Assembly: GCA_922989275.2 (NCBI GenBank)
Contig: OV277861.1
Location: forward strand, 50,693,623 to 50,757,622
Direction: 5' to 3'
Source of the DNA: Gari tellinella
Lineage: Eukaryota > Mollusca > Bivalvia > Cardiida > Psammobiidae
DNA length: 64,000 bases
This document shows, piece after piece, positions 1-10,257 of the stretch; position 1 is the stretch's first letter, and the number at the start of each line of letters is the position of its first letter. Under the pieces are notes generated by a model, which saw only the letters and a list, made by a program, of their open reading frames with translations, ran no database searches and had not been told where the DNA came from. Made by a program: the position numbers and the translations under genes.

Positions 1-231
1 TTCTTTCCCGTTTAAACGCAAACGTACGCAAACGCAAAGCGCTAAAACGTAGAAAAAAACAACTTTTGGACAATTCTGATAATTCTTGTTTATCTTGGTG
101 GCAAACAGTTTGGAGCCCGATCAGACGCCGGGTTACCCGGCGTCTGATCTGGCTCCAAACTGTTTGCACTGCACATAATAGTTTTAGCGTAAACGCGTTT
201 ATTGGGAAAGAATAACAGATTCTGCACTGTA
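1..231 (-). mobile_element. Family A hairpin MITE, cut by the window edge
   Basis: Reverse-oriented copy that begins before the window. Core hairpin at 102-166, 65 nt, with arms starting CAAACAGTTTGGAGCC and a single unpaired centre base. Right end is TTCTGCACTGTA, one change from the family end. Subterminal blocks TTTAAACG and AACGCGTTTA are present. The element has no coding capacity and is presumed non-autonomous. Confidence 0.85.
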
Positions 232-596
232 CCTGTGAATAGTGCATTTTGTCCTAGAAACAAATGTATACACTAGTAGACAAATTGGCTTCTTTAGATG
301 GATTCTTAAGAAGCCATCTGATCAGTGTATGCACTGTTTCTCTCTTTGTCATACGTGACTTTTGTATATTGTAGAAACAACCTTGAATAGTTAAAAAAAA
401 CAGCTAACTTTTTATTGGAAACTGGAATTGTCAACTTGAAATTTAAGAACTGAACGAGTTAAAGTAAACAGTGCTGATCAAATAGTTAACATTGATCAGT
501 AACCATGGTTGTTTAAATACGAGCGTTCACATACAAGTACATGTAGATTTCAGCCTTGAACGTCAACGGCCACATAATTTATTGAAACCAATTAAG
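232..596. other. Intergenic stretch without a recognised feature
   Basis: AT-rich sequence with no convincing reading frame, splice pair or complete repeat. A GATCAG-flanked piece near 285-330 is weakly self-complementary (AAGCCATCTGATC). No function is assigned. Confidence 0.4.
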
Positions 597-992
597 TACA
601 GGGAACTCCCTATAAACCGGACATGTGTGGGGACAACTGGTTTAGAGGGTTTTACGTTTTAGAGGGGGTTTAGCCCATAGCTTGTTTCTAGTATGGAAGG
701 TAGCTTCGACTTAAAGCAGGTTGAAAGTAAAGCAGAATGCGCCTTAAGGCGCATTCTGCTTTACTTTCAACCTGCTTTAAGCTATTGTCTGCTAGAATAT
801 AAAAGTATTTCTGGTGATATATATTCCTTGATGTATTTTGTCCAGTGCAGTATTAGATCAAAGGCGTAAAAGGGCATATTAATGATGTAATTGGTTAAAA
901 TGAAGAAGGGTTGGAAACGGGACCAACGTTTTTGTCCGGTTTAGAGAGAATTCCGGTATTTAGAGGTTTCGGTTTAGAGGGGTTTCATTGTA
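597..992. mobile_element. TIR element with CCGG-rich ends, containing a family B MITE
   Basis: The left end reads TACAGGGAACTCCCTATAAA and the right end GGTTTAGAGGGGTTTCATT followed by GTA. The motif TAAACCGGAC near the left (614) is mirrored by GTCCGGTTTAGAG near the right (936). The ends resemble each other as degenerate inverted repeats flanked by TA. A family B element occupies the centre (676-898), so the outer element is older. Confidence 0.55.
676..898. mobile_element. Family B hairpin MITE nested in an older element
   Basis: The core hairpin 711-780 is a perfect 70-bp palindrome (35 of 35 pairs): arms start TTAAAGCAGGTTGAAAG and the centre is GCGCCTTAAGGCGC. The left end is eroded (CCCATAGCTTGTTTCTAG remains). 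The right side ends at TTAA, 895-898. No coding capacity. Confidence 0.8.
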
Positions 993-1172
993 TTACGAAT
1001 GACACTTTACGAACAATGCCGTCTAAAAAGTGTTGAATTTGATTGCCCTTGTCGTATTGACTTAGCTACATGTACGAGACCAAACGCCGGCCTGTTGCTA
1101 TGATACCAAACATAAACTTGTATTTTGGTTATGTGATATTTGCAACGTTTGCTCTATGCTATAACAAAACCA

Positions 1173-1312
1173 GCCTTATTGCATTGCAACACTGTACGTT
1201 GTCATCCCAGGCACTGTATTTGAGTTTGGTCTACACTGCGTAGACCAAGACTGACCGTCGCGTCAAGGACGCGGCGGATTGCCTTGATCTACATTGTTTG
1301 CAATGCAATAAG
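1173..1312. mobile_element. Small TIR element with ATTGCATTGCAA ends
   Basis: Left end CTTATTGCATTGCAAC and right end TTTGCAATGCAATAAG are inverted repeats about 140 bp apart. A related copy with the same ends lies at 4802-4994. The interior contains GTAGACCAAG and CTTGATCTAC, a further inverted pair. Non-coding. Confidence 0.6.
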
Positions 1313-1535
1313 ACAAGCTTTCTCATGGCACCGCTCATACACTCAGTGCAAAAAGAAACGCACACTTTTATTACAATATTATCTGTATGTAGAAGGAACG
1401 TATTTGTGAAATAATCTTTTCATTACAGTCAGTAGTTCCGCCTTGGGCTATCAATGTTGAAAATGGGAGGTTTATCATTGAATTGGTATCATCACAACCT
1501 GTACAAATCGGTACGGTGTTCTCAACAGGCACTAG

Positions 1536-1782
1536 TTAACTCTTTCGCTGCCAAATTAATCGTGAGATTTTTATCCCACCACCGTTTCATTGTCGTCTGC
1601 TTCAATTTTGTTGTTTGTAAGATCGTTTCAAAGTAAGATTCAAAGTAGTATGACTTAAAGTATATATATACGAGTGTCAAACAGTTTGGATCCTGATCAG
1701 ACGCCGCGTTACGCGGCGTCTGATCAGGATCCAAACTGTTTGAAAACGCGCCTTTTGACGTCATTAAGAGTGAAAGGGTTAA
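1536..1782. mobile_element. Family E hairpin MITE
   Basis: TTAA-flanked (1536-1539 and 1779-1782). The core at 1678-1742 is a perfect 65-nt hairpin, 32 pairs and one centre base, with arms starting CAAACAGTTTGGATCCTG. The end sequences TTAACTCTTTC and GTGAAAGGGTTAA are inverted repeats. The subterminal block GTCGTCTGCTTC is typical of the family. Confidence 0.85.
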
Positions 1783-2150
1783 AATACAGCACAGTAATTT
1801 TAAGTATATGTTTTTCTTAACTTGTGGCAGAATTAAATTGATCTTGAGATATGGTCTTAGTATCTTAAAAAAAGTCTCTTAATCTGCGCCTGGGCACAAT
1901 GTGCGGTTTTTTTTGTACTGAGTGTATGTATCGCAAGGACCAGGCTTACAAAATTGTCAAAATATTTGCTTTGGTTGTTGATATAATTGATTTTCGTATG
2001 TTTTGGTCTTTGATGAATTTTTTTTACTTCGACTGTGTTGCCGGAAAGGAAGGGGCCCATATCAGTAATATCATGAATATGTGTATTAGTTTGGCACTGC
2101 TTTATTTTACATTCAGCTGAATATCAAAGCTCCAGATAATGGAGGTATTT
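1783..2150. other. Unassigned stretch
   Basis: AT-rich with T runs. Short frames occur on both strands but show no protein resemblance or splice context. I see no repeat ends here. Confidence 0.35.
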
Positions 2151-2153
2151 CAA

Positions 2154-2407
2154 ACACTTAACCCCGGTTACGCTTAAACTATTGTTTTCATTGCAAACAG
2201 TTTGGAGCCAGATCAGACGCCGGGTTTGCCTCTCAGATTAAAACTGGTAGTCTGAATTGTCAAAATGTTGTCATTTTCTATATTTCATTGCAATGCGCTG
2301 CGTTTGAACGAACTCGTTACGTGTTCTCCACTGTATTTCAGACCGGTAGCCAACACGCAATCGATGGCCGTCGACGGCCATCGATTTATTTACTGAACTC
2401 ATCACAG
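2154..2407. mobile_element. Family A2 hairpin element, half of the hairpin lost, with duplicated flank
   Basis: Left part ACCCCGGTTACGCTTAAAC and the left hairpin arm are present, but the right arm is missing: the sequence jumps from GACGCCGGGT to TGCCTCTCAGATTAAAAC. The segment and about 80 bp beyond its CTCCACTGTA end match 22132-22440, so the two sites share flanking DNA as well as the MITE. A 22-bp palindrome centred on CCGTCGACGG lies at about 2363-2384. Confidence 0.65.
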
Positions 2408-2417
2408 ATAATGTGGT

Positions 2418-2521
2418 TACAGTGCATCCTCCCTACAAGGCCCTCGGAACAACGACCTCCTCATTACAACGACCTCCTCATTACAACGACCATTTGGTGT
2501 TGTTGTAGAGCAGCACTGTAT
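2418..2521. mobile_element. Internally deleted family H element
   Basis: Ends TACAGTGCATCCTCCCTACA and TAGAGCAGCACTGTA are the two family H termini brought together. Two direct copies of ACAACGACCTCCTCATT sit between them. The hairpin core is absent. Confidence 0.55.
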
Positions 2522-2532
2522 TATGTCTGCTT

Positions 2533-2784
2533 TATACTGTGGAGAATCTGTTATTCTTTCCCGATAAACGCGTTTACGCTAAAACTATGTTTTCTTTTAC
2601 AAACAGTTTGGAGCCAGATCAGACGCCGGGTAACCCGGCGTCTGATCTGGCTCCAAACTGTTTGCCACCAATATAAACATGAGTTATCAGAATTGTCCAA
2701 AAATTGTTCTTTTCTACGTTTTAGGGCTTTGCGTTTGCGTACGTTTGCGTTTAAACGGGAAAGAATAACAGATTCTCCACTGTA
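2533..2784 (+). mobile_element. Family A hairpin MITE, essentially complete
   Basis: About 250 bp between TATACTGTGGAGAATCTG and GATTCTCCACTGTA. Core 2600-2664 is a perfect hairpin (32 pairs, one centre base, centre GGGTAACCC). Subterminal blocks AAACGCGTTTACGC on the left and GCGTTTGCGTACGTTTGCG on the right are family hallmarks. Stop-poor, so it produces spurious open frames on both strands. Confidence 0.88.
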
Positions 2785-2824
2785 CTCTATGTTGCTGTCA
2801 AAATCATAATGTCCAAAACATAAA

Positions 2825-2985
2825 CTATGAGTGAAAACAACAGACGGCAATTTTAAGCAAACGATACTGCAGCAGTGAAAGCGTTAGACATCATTTCTGT
2901 TTAGGGGAACAGCGGGAAGGATTGTTGGAAGAAAGGAATCGTTGTTCGGAAGTCCCTTGTAGGTAGGGAGAATACTGTACAGTAG
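2825..2985. mobile_element. Family H right-half relic
   Basis: Contains CAACAGACGGCAATTTTAAG, then GGGGAACAGCGGGAAGG, CGTTGTTCGGAAG and the end GGTAGGGAGAATACTGTA. The same order occurs in the fuller H copy ending at 34759. The hairpin half is missing. Confidence 0.55.
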
Positions 2986-3280
2986 TTGGCAATTGTCCTG
3001 TCGTTGTTTTGTTGTGTCTTATAAATGGGTCTACAATGTTTGTCAGTTTTCTTTTCTGCACACAAGCACTTATCAAAGACACTGTATTACTGGTCATGTC
3101 TTTTTAAAGATTTTTTAAATAGTCCAGATAAGGTATGCAGTGTTTTCCTTGAAAAAATTCATTTAGTAGGTAGATCCATATGTAAAGTTCTTATGACACT
3201 ACTAGAAAAATCTTTACGTACTTGACAGTTTCGATGACTAAGTACTGTCACCTTCTCAAAAATCCAACTGATTCCGTGGA

Positions 3281-3850
3281 TCATCGGCTATTTCGGTCAG
3301 CGCACTTGCTGACGAAAACCGGGTCCCAGGTGTGAGACAGCTTGTAGGCCCATTCGTCCCGGTTCATAGTCGACTTTTGTTTTCGAATCTGGATGGCCTC
3401 TTTCATTTGTCTAGCGCGAAGGTCCGACTCTCTATCCACTTGTGTGTGCCCTCCCAGTCAATGATGTGATTAGACTGCACAGAATGGTCCGTTATTCCAC
3501 TTTTGTTGTACTCGGTTAAGGAGGCTTTTCTTTCCGATCTTGTGTAATTTTTTACTTGATGAGTACAAACATCTTTCTTTTGATCGTCTAATCTATATTT
3601 GAAATTTCTGCTAGTTTCCCCGATATAAACTTTATCACATTGTTTGCATGGTATAGACTATAGAGTACACTACATCACTTTTGTTTTCAATCTTAACCTT
3701 GTCTTTGGGGTGAACTAAAATGAACCTAAGCGTTCTGTGGGGTTTCATTGCCGTAGCGATACAAGATTGGAAAGAAAAGTAAGGTGAATTCACACTAATT
3801 AGGAAATTGACTTTCATGCAATAGACCCAGTAATAATGGAACAGTTTCAT
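3281..3850 (-). pseudogene. Penelope-like element C-terminal relic with GIY-YIG endonuclease
   Basis: On the minus strand the translation runs from a linker containing KPHRTLRFILVHPKDKVKIE through VVYSI, IPCKQCDKVYIGETSRNF, then LSHTWDPVFVSKCADRNSR and a stop. VVY plus KVYIGET is the GIY-YIG nuclease signature, preceded by a CxxC pair. Penelope-like retroelements carry this nuclease after the reverse transcriptase and use it to nick the target. The domain is broken twice: a frame change at the VVYSI/IPC junction, where TATAGTC is partly repeated, and another after HKWIES before LRARQMKEAIQIRK. No reverse transcriptase is seen upstream, so this is a truncated, inactive copy. Confidence 0.8.
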
Positions 3851-4312
3851 TGATATAGTATGGTTTGATATGTAAATACACCAAGTTTATTTCCATCGAC
3901 AATTTAGTGCAGCGCATAAATAATGAGGTATTTGAATGGTCAAACGTTACAATTGTTATAAAACGTTCAAATTTGGTATGTAGTCGCATTAGGGGACGTC
4001 AAACTTAAAATAGTATGATTCTCAACAACATAGCCTCAAAATGAAGGTATTCTGTAATAACGAATGTCGTGAAAATCTAGGGCTTTGAAATGAGTTCCAC
4101 GAATTTGCTTGTTTCTTCAAAGTGTTATATTATTTTGTATATGTGCTGTCCCATTACTTTACAATTTACATGTACATGTATCTTTAATTTTTCTTAATAC
4201 AAATATCCCCATATGCGAGCATTGCTGTTTTCTAACAACTCTTGTTTATCTGTGTTAACATTTTATATTATATACATGTATATATATATGTATATAAAGA
4301 TGGTGACCTTTC
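3851..4312. other. Unassigned AT-rich stretch
   Basis: No convincing gene. A TATATATATG-rich simple tract occurs near 4266-4298. It may include further decayed Penelope-like sequence next to the endonuclease relic, but I cannot show that. Confidence 0.35.
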
Positions 4313-4537
4313 TTAACTCTTTGTATGCTGGGTAATTTTTTCGTCTGCAACAATTTTTCGTCTGCTATCGTTCTATAATATGATTTTTCAAATTTTCTTT
4401 TAAATTCAGTGTCAGAATAGCAAACTGTTTGGATCCTGATGAGACGCCGCGTTACGCGGCGTCTCATCTGGATCCAATCTGTTTGTAGAGGTAATCACTC
4501 TGGCAGGTATATCCGCCGCTAGCGTGCAAAGAGTTAA
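4313..4537. mobile_element. Family E/J hairpin MITE
   Basis: TTAA-flanked with inverted ends TTAACTCTTTGTATGC and GCGTGCAAAGAGTTAA. Core at 4421-4485 carries GATGAGACGCC paired with GGCGTCTCATC. Most E copies have GATCAG/CTGATC here, so both arms changed together. TTTTTCGTCTGC occurs on the left side. Confidence 0.8.
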
Positions 4538-4801
4538 AGACTCGAACCCTCTTGCGCGTGCAAGTCGAAAGTCAGTTCAAAACTTGGCTGAAAGAATCGT
4601 TCGCGCATAGTTTGGTAGTGACGAGAGTGGCCGATCTGTCCACGCAGAGTGCCAATATTTACCGACATAGGGTCGATTTCATTAGGGGCTTACTGCCATA
4701 AGCTTTAAATACTACAGTAAACAGTATAATCAATAATAGGGTTCCTGATAATGGTGAGCAAACTGAACAGTGTCTATATGACCTGTGCCCTGACAAAACC
4801 A

Positions 4802-4994
4802 GCATTATTGCATTGCAACATGGTACAGACCAAGCTCTGCTGTCTTACAGGCTCTGAATCTTAGTGTGGTCTTCATTGCAAGAAACCGTATATGATACAT
4901 AAAATGCTTTAGATACATGCGGGTATCAAATAGTGTACATGTAGATCACGGCCAGCCGGCCGACTTTTATCTACAATGTTTGCAATGCAATAAG
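4802..4994. mobile_element. Small TIR element with ATTGCATTGCAA ends
   Basis: Second copy of the element at 1173-1312: GCATTATTGCATTGCAAC on the left and TTTGCAATGCAATAAG on the right. The interior differs substantially in length. Non-coding. Confidence 0.6.
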
Positions 4995-5564
4995 TCATGC
5001 TACGGCTCGTTCTCCTTTATTCCCATGTTCTCACTGCAATAATACCTCTTCATTACGACCACAAAGTTGTGTAAATGTTAGGTGTTTGCTACAGGTGACT
5101 GTTTATAACAAGACGACCGTAGAACATAAAGTTCTTCTGTTTTGTCGTCACCTTGCTTTAAACTGTCACATGTCCTTAATTCGACCAATTAGCTTTCATT
5201 TTAGCGGTCGTAATAGAGAGGTTTTATTGTACTTATAAACCCAGGGTGAATGATGAGATCCTTTAAATATGCATCTCTGTACAAAATGACCTCACATGCA
5301 AGCCGTGTTATCATAATTTAGAGAATTGATCTCTGTTATCACATTACATAGAGTTTGGTAGAGACATAAGTTTGTCAGTATTTCAAATGGCCATCTTATT
5401 TTGAGCTCTGAACGCAGTTATACATGTATCTGACATTACGCTTATAAAACCTAGAGATTAGTCTGAGATCGTCCTCAGACTTTTGATATGTCAGGACCTA
5501 ACCGAACTAAAACGCATAACTAAGCAACTATCCAGAAATATCAAATAAACGTATACGCTTATAT
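4995..5564. other. Intergenic stretch with MITE debris
   Basis: Family C/H fragments are visible near 5036-5225 (ATACCTCTTCATTACGACCA, CACCTTGCTTTAAACTGTCA and GTAATAGAGAGGTTTTATTG), a decayed family C copy. The remainder is unassigned. Confidence 0.45.
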
Positions 5565-5778
5565 ACTACTCAACGTTTACGCAAACACAAAGCACTAAAC
5601 GTAGAAAAGTACAACTTTTGGACAATTCTGATATTTCATGTTTATCTTGGTGGCAAACAGTTTGGAGCCTGATCAGACGTTACCCGGCGTCTGATCTGGC
5701 TCCAAACTGTTTGCACTGCAAATAATAGTTTTAGCGTAAACGCGTTTATTGGGAAAGAATAACAGATTCTCCACTGTA
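5565..5778 (-). mobile_element. Family A hairpin MITE with a shortened stem
   Basis: Reverse orientation. The right end CAGATTCTCCACTGTA is intact and the left end is eroded. The hairpin at about 5654-5713 lost five bases from one arm (GATCAGACGTTACCC), so the pairing has a gap. It carries the T/T version of the single stem mismatch seen in many A copies. Confidence 0.75.
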
Positions 5779-5830
5779 CCAATGCATTGACCCTGTCACT
5801 TCTCATCACATAACCTCCAACATTTTGTTC

Positions 5831-6455
5831 GATTTCTTCCAAATGTGGAGATGTTTTGCCAAAGGTTTACTTTACAGATTATGATAACTTTGACAATTGT
5901 TTATGTCATGTAGGCGAAATCTGAAGAAATGCTAAAAATGTGAAAATTATGAGAATTCACCACAATCTTCAACTCCATTGGATTCTACGTTGAAATCTTC
6001 TTAGAGATGTTATTCGTTAGTTAAATAATATTTTACATTTCAATGTTTAATTGTACCTATTATAACATCTCTTACAACAATAAAAATCTAGAATTCAATG
6101 GATTTGAAAATGTTGGTGAAATCTCAGAAATTTCACATTTAGATACAGTAAAACCTCTCTATAACAGCCACTAAAACGAGGGCTTTTTGATTATATAAAT
6201 GACAGGTGACAGCTTAAAGCAATGTGACAGTAAAACAGAAAGCTCCTAAAGGAGCTTTCTGTTTCACTGTCACCTTGCTTTAAGCAGTCACCGGTCTTAG
6301 ACACCCAATAATCAAAAAAACTTAGTGGCTGTTATAGAGAGGTTCTACTGCAAGTCCTTCGAGTTTCGCCTACAGGACCTGAGCAAGCGTCAAATGATCA
6401 AAATATGTAAAGTAAACCTTTGGCCAAAACATCTCCCAATTTGGAAGAAATCAAA
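5831..6455. repeat. Long foldback element with nested hairpins
   Basis: Outer arms: GATTTCTTCCAAAT at 5831 and its inverse ending at about 6451, continuing through CCAAAGGTTTACTTTAC and CATGTAGGCGAAA. Inside lies a second inverted repeat, 5936-6143, whose arms begin AATGTGAAAATTATGAG and AAATGTGAAATTTCTGAG. A family C element (6145-6352) sits between the inner foldback and the right outer arm. No coding capacity is apparent. Confidence 0.65.
6145..6352. mobile_element. Family C hairpin MITE
   Basis: About 207 bp. Ends TACAGTAAAACCTCTCTA and TAGAGAGGTTCTACTGCA are inverted repeats. The core is a stem of about 96 bp with arms GACAGGTGACAGCTTAAAG and centre AGCTCCTAAAGGAGCT. The GACCACTAAAA subterminal block is mutated to CAGCCACTAAAA. 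Confidence 0.85.
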
Positions 6456-6771
6456 CCCTTTGTGCTTAGCAAACTTTTATATATGGACAAGGCAATATAT
6501 CGCTTACTATATCAAAGTACTCGTATGTTCAATCTAACACAGAACGTGTGATATGGCGACGCCTGTCTGAGCCCGAGAGAAATATGACTTTTCAGGACAA
6601 ATATACCTCCATATCTCCTTACAAAACGAACAATATATATAATACCGAAATTAGAATCTTCATCCGTGGCAAGAAAACTCGTTTCATTGATTGATGTTTT
6701 CTTTGTCATTATTTCATATTGAACATCATCATTACTTGTGTCTGAGAAGTCCCGAAAACATTTAACTGAAT

Positions 6772-7026
6772 TTTAATTATTTCCACCATAGAATCGCCTT
6801 TTAGCGCATTGACTGTATACCTCCACTGAAGAAAATTCATGAAGTTTAGTTTATAGTCATGAACATGAACCTTAGTATGTATTTTAAAGTTTAGCAGATT
6901 GTCGCTTAAGGTAAGCTGAAGGTAAACCATAATGCGCCTTAAAGTGCATTCTGCTATACTTTCAGTCTGCTTTAAGTTACCATCTGTCTTCAAAAACTAG
7001 AAACGGACTATGAGGTAAAGGGTTAA
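6772..7026. mobile_element. Family B hairpin MITE
   Basis: Right end GAGGTAAAGGGTTAA is intact and the left end is eroded. The core at about 6905-6975 is imperfect (CATAATGCGCCTTAAAGTGC centre). The CACTGAAGAAAATTC block is a family hallmark. Confidence 0.75.
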
Positions 7027-7061
7027 TGGTATTTTTATTATCACATTGATGTATACACCTT

Positions 7062-7307
7062 ATCCCTTTTATGATCAAATTATTCGGGAGATTTTTCCCT
7101 ATACACCGCTTTATTGTCGCCTGCTTCTGTATCGTTGTCTGCAAGACACGTTTCAAAGTTAGATTTAAGGTTGTATGACTTAAAAAATATCGATAAGAAT
7201 GTCAAACAGTTTGGACCCTGATCAGACGCCGCATTACGCGGCGTCTGATCAGGACTCAAACTGTTTTCAAACGCGCTTGAAGGCGTCATTGAGAGTGAAG
7301 CGGTTAA
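7062..7307. mobile_element. Family E hairpin MITE
   Basis: Core 7202-7267 has arms CAAACAGTTTGGACCCTGAT and the mirror with small mismatches. Right end GAGTGAAGCGGTTAA. The terminal TTAA (7304-7307) is also the first four bases of the adjacent family D element. Confidence 0.78.
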
Positions 7308-7554
7308 CCCTTTCCTCCCTGAAACTTTAAATGGAAAATTCCAGATTCCATTTTAGTCTAGTCCATTTCTGACTTTTAAGGGTTGTTTTTGTCAATGTTT
7401 GGCATTGTGACAAACAGTGAAGAACCTGATCAGAGGGCTCCTTTCGGAGCCCTCTGATCAGGGTCTTCACTGTTTGCATAGGACAAGTGTACTATTCACA
7501 TGTACACTGTTTGAAAAGCACGCCTATATGCGGGACTAGGGCACAAAGAGTTAA
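7304..7554. mobile_element. Family D hairpin MITE sharing TTAA with an E copy
   Basis: TTAACCCTTTCCTCCCTGAA to GGGCACAAAGAGTTAA. The core at 7411-7476 has arms CAAACAGTGAAGA and centre GGCTCCTTTCGGAGCC. The TTAA at 7304 is shared with the element on its left, so the two abut exactly. Confidence 0.82.
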
Positions 7555-7559
7555 TGTGG

Positions 7560-8235
7560 CATGCTATATCGTTTATTATAATGATCACTTGTCATTGCAT
7601 GATGCTATTTCATCTTGTGATTATGTTTGTATTAATTTTTTGGTGTTCCTTTTATGTTTTATCATACTAACTTGTTGTTGCATGATGCTTGTTTGATATC
7701 ATGATGAGCATTTTCCCCAATGTGATGCCATTTTAACAATATGGCATCATCGAGGCTCTATTGCTTTAGCTGATGCTAGCGTGTTATAAGATGTTTGGTC
7801 TATAGTATGTGATGAACAATTTCAAATATACGGAGTCGGTTTGTCACTATGGAGTTTCCAGAATTAAATGCGGTACTGTTTCTTTATTAAATGATAATTG
7901 TGTTCTTATATAATCAGTAATGTTAGTTTGTTGTTATATGATGTTTGTTTGATACTATATTGTGAAAATATTGCATTATGCGATGCCATTTTGACATTGC
8001 ATAATGTTTCCACAATATGATATGATCCGACTTCGTCATTACATGATGCTAGTATTTTTTCTATAATATTTATGTCTCTTGTTTGATATTATATGTACAG
8101 CTCAATAACACATAAATTGTTTGCAAATCTATTTGACTCTTTACAGCTGTGAGTCAGGTGTTGGTACTTAATCTATTTGACAGGAATATATTGTCAGTAT
8201 CCATTAAATATGTTTGCCATATTGTTCTTGTGAAA
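7560..8235. repeat. Imperfect long repeats upstream of the CR1-like LINE
   Basis: Two related blocks about 255 bp apart. One has TTGTTGTTGCATGATGCTTG (near 7671) then GATGCCATTTTAACAATATG. The other has TTGTTGTTATATGATGTTTG (near 7930) then GATGCCATTTTGACATTGC. GATGCTATTT/GATGCCATTT variants recur. They lie just upstream of the LINE endonuclease frame and could be 5'-UTR monomers of that LINE, which is inference from position only. Confidence 0.45.
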
Positions 8236-8514
8236 CTTGTTAAAAATACTAAATATACATATTAAGTACTCTGTTCAAATATTACCTTTAGCATTTTTGA
8301 CATCTATAGGTCACACTGTCGTGAGATATATTTTCGAATACACCAGATGTGTTCTGATATATTTAACCGTTTCTTCAATAGTTTTGATGTATTTACAACT
8401 TCTGCTATCATATTTAGTTATTCAATTCTGAATTTAAGAACCTCCCTAATGCGTGACATCATTTCTTATAACTCAGATGCCTTGCGTTCCTAGTACGCAT
8501 CAAATTGTATCCTG

Positions 8515-10257
8515 GTGTCTGGAGACATTGAAACAAATCCTGGATCTACTTTACCAGTTGACAACGCTTTTTCAGTTTTACACCAAAATATTCGTAGCAT
8601 ATGTAACAAACATGATTACATTACGGATACTTTTGCAGACTTTGGCATCTTATGTTTTACAGAAACTCACTTAACGGCAGATATTACAGATACATGTAGC
8701 TCAATTTTGATAGACGACCATAACATGACATATCGTAAAGACAATGCCAATCATTCTGGGGGATTATTAGCACATATAAATTCAATTCTACGGCCTAGAA
8801 GGTGTTATGAACTAGATGCATTTCTTGATGAGTCTTTATCTTTTGAAGTTCACGAGTGCAATACCACGTTCCTCATATGTGTAGTATACCGCCCTCCTCA
8901 CTATTTAATAGACTTCTGGGAAAAGCTAAATATTTATATTGACTTAGCCCAGGATATGTGTAATAATATTATTCTAGTTGGTGATATAAACGAAAACCAG
9001 ATAAATTTGAACAATAACAAATTTCGTAATAGTTTAACTATAATTATAAACAACATGAATAGCATCATCAAAGAACCTACACGATTAACACCGTTAACAC
9101 GCACCTTACTTGACCCAATTGCTATTTCAAACTCAAGTACATCTTTTACGAGTGGAACACTAAATACACCAAACAATATTAGTGATCACTTTGCTACTTT
9201 TGCTTTTATTAGAAATAATATGCCTATAATAAATGACTATAAAAGAAAAGTTTGGAATTATAAAACAGCAAATTATGACGTTCTGAACGATACGATAAAT
9301 AATACTGACTGGTCATTTCTTGATAACAGCTCTATTGATGTCTCAGCAGACTTATTTACAACACGTTTTTTAAGTATTGTAGAAGACTGTATACCTTCAA
9401 CACTTGCGAGAATTAGACCTAACGACAAACCTTGGTACAATACTGACATACGTAGAACTTCACGACAAAGAAACAGACAAAAACAAATTGCTTTGAGAAG
9501 TAAAATCCAAAACGACTGGACAAAATACAAACAGTTTAGGAAACAAGTAAATAATATGAAAAAAACATGCAAAGGAATTATTTTTTAATAATTTGGAACA
9601 TTCTATTTCAGATATTAATGTTAATAATCCTAGACAGTATTGGGAAATTGTGAAAATGCTCGTCCAAAAAAATTCGAGTTGCAATACTATAATTCCTCCT
9701 CTTTTTGATAACATTAGACCAGACTTTTCATACACAGAATTTAAGAAAGCTGATACTTTAAATAACTATTTTGCTTCAATATCTACAATTGATGACGCTA
9801 ACTCTGCTTTACACGACTTTAACTACAAGACAAATGCTAGACTGGACAGCATCGACATTACAGAACAAGTCATTCAGGACGTACTGATACATTTAAATAT
9901 ACATGAAGCTACTGGGCCCGATGGTATAAGTCACAGAATATTAAAAGAAACTGTAAATAGTGTTTCTAAACCTTTGGCAATTCGTTTTAATACATGTAGA
10001 TCCATTAGAGAGTGTTATTTTCCTAAGTGCTGGAAACATGCTAATGTAATGGCCCTTTATAAGAACGGTGAGAAGGAATCTCCATGTAATTACCGACCCA
10101 TTTCCTTAATTAGTTGTATTGGAAAAGTTATGGAACGTGTTGTGTTCAAGTATATATATACACTCATCTAAATTTAAACACTCTTATTTATAAATATCAA
10201 TCTGGCTTTCTACCAGGTTATTCAACTGTATTTTGTGACGTAAGTAAAACCTTTGAT
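8515..10257 (+). pseudogene. CR1-like LINE ORF2, 5' part: endonuclease and start of reverse transcriptase
   Basis: Non-LTR retrotransposon ORF2, whose product nicks DNA and copies its RNA at the target. The frame opens near SGDIETNPGS, a 2A-like motif that other CR1-type LINEs carry just before the endonuclease. The AP-type endonuclease follows: LHQNIRSICNKHD, CFTETHL, VVYRPPH, LVGDINENQ, and NNISDHFATF near 9180. A frame change lies in a T run at about 9580 (after KGIIF). The RT then starts with EATGPDGISHRILKE and NYRPISLISCIGKVMERVV. A second frame change lies in a TA run near 10150. About 25 residues are missing between GYSTV and FCDVSKTFD. Codon 10255-10257 (D of KTFD) is the last before a minus-strand LINE interrupts it. 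The start at 8515 is GTG, and a stop lies in frame 22 bp upstream. Confidence 0.85.

Noticed and set aside
711..780. Rho-independent terminator or CRISPR-type repeat
   Set aside because: Stems are far longer than terminators, irregularly spaced, and the context is eukaryotic with intron-bearing genes.
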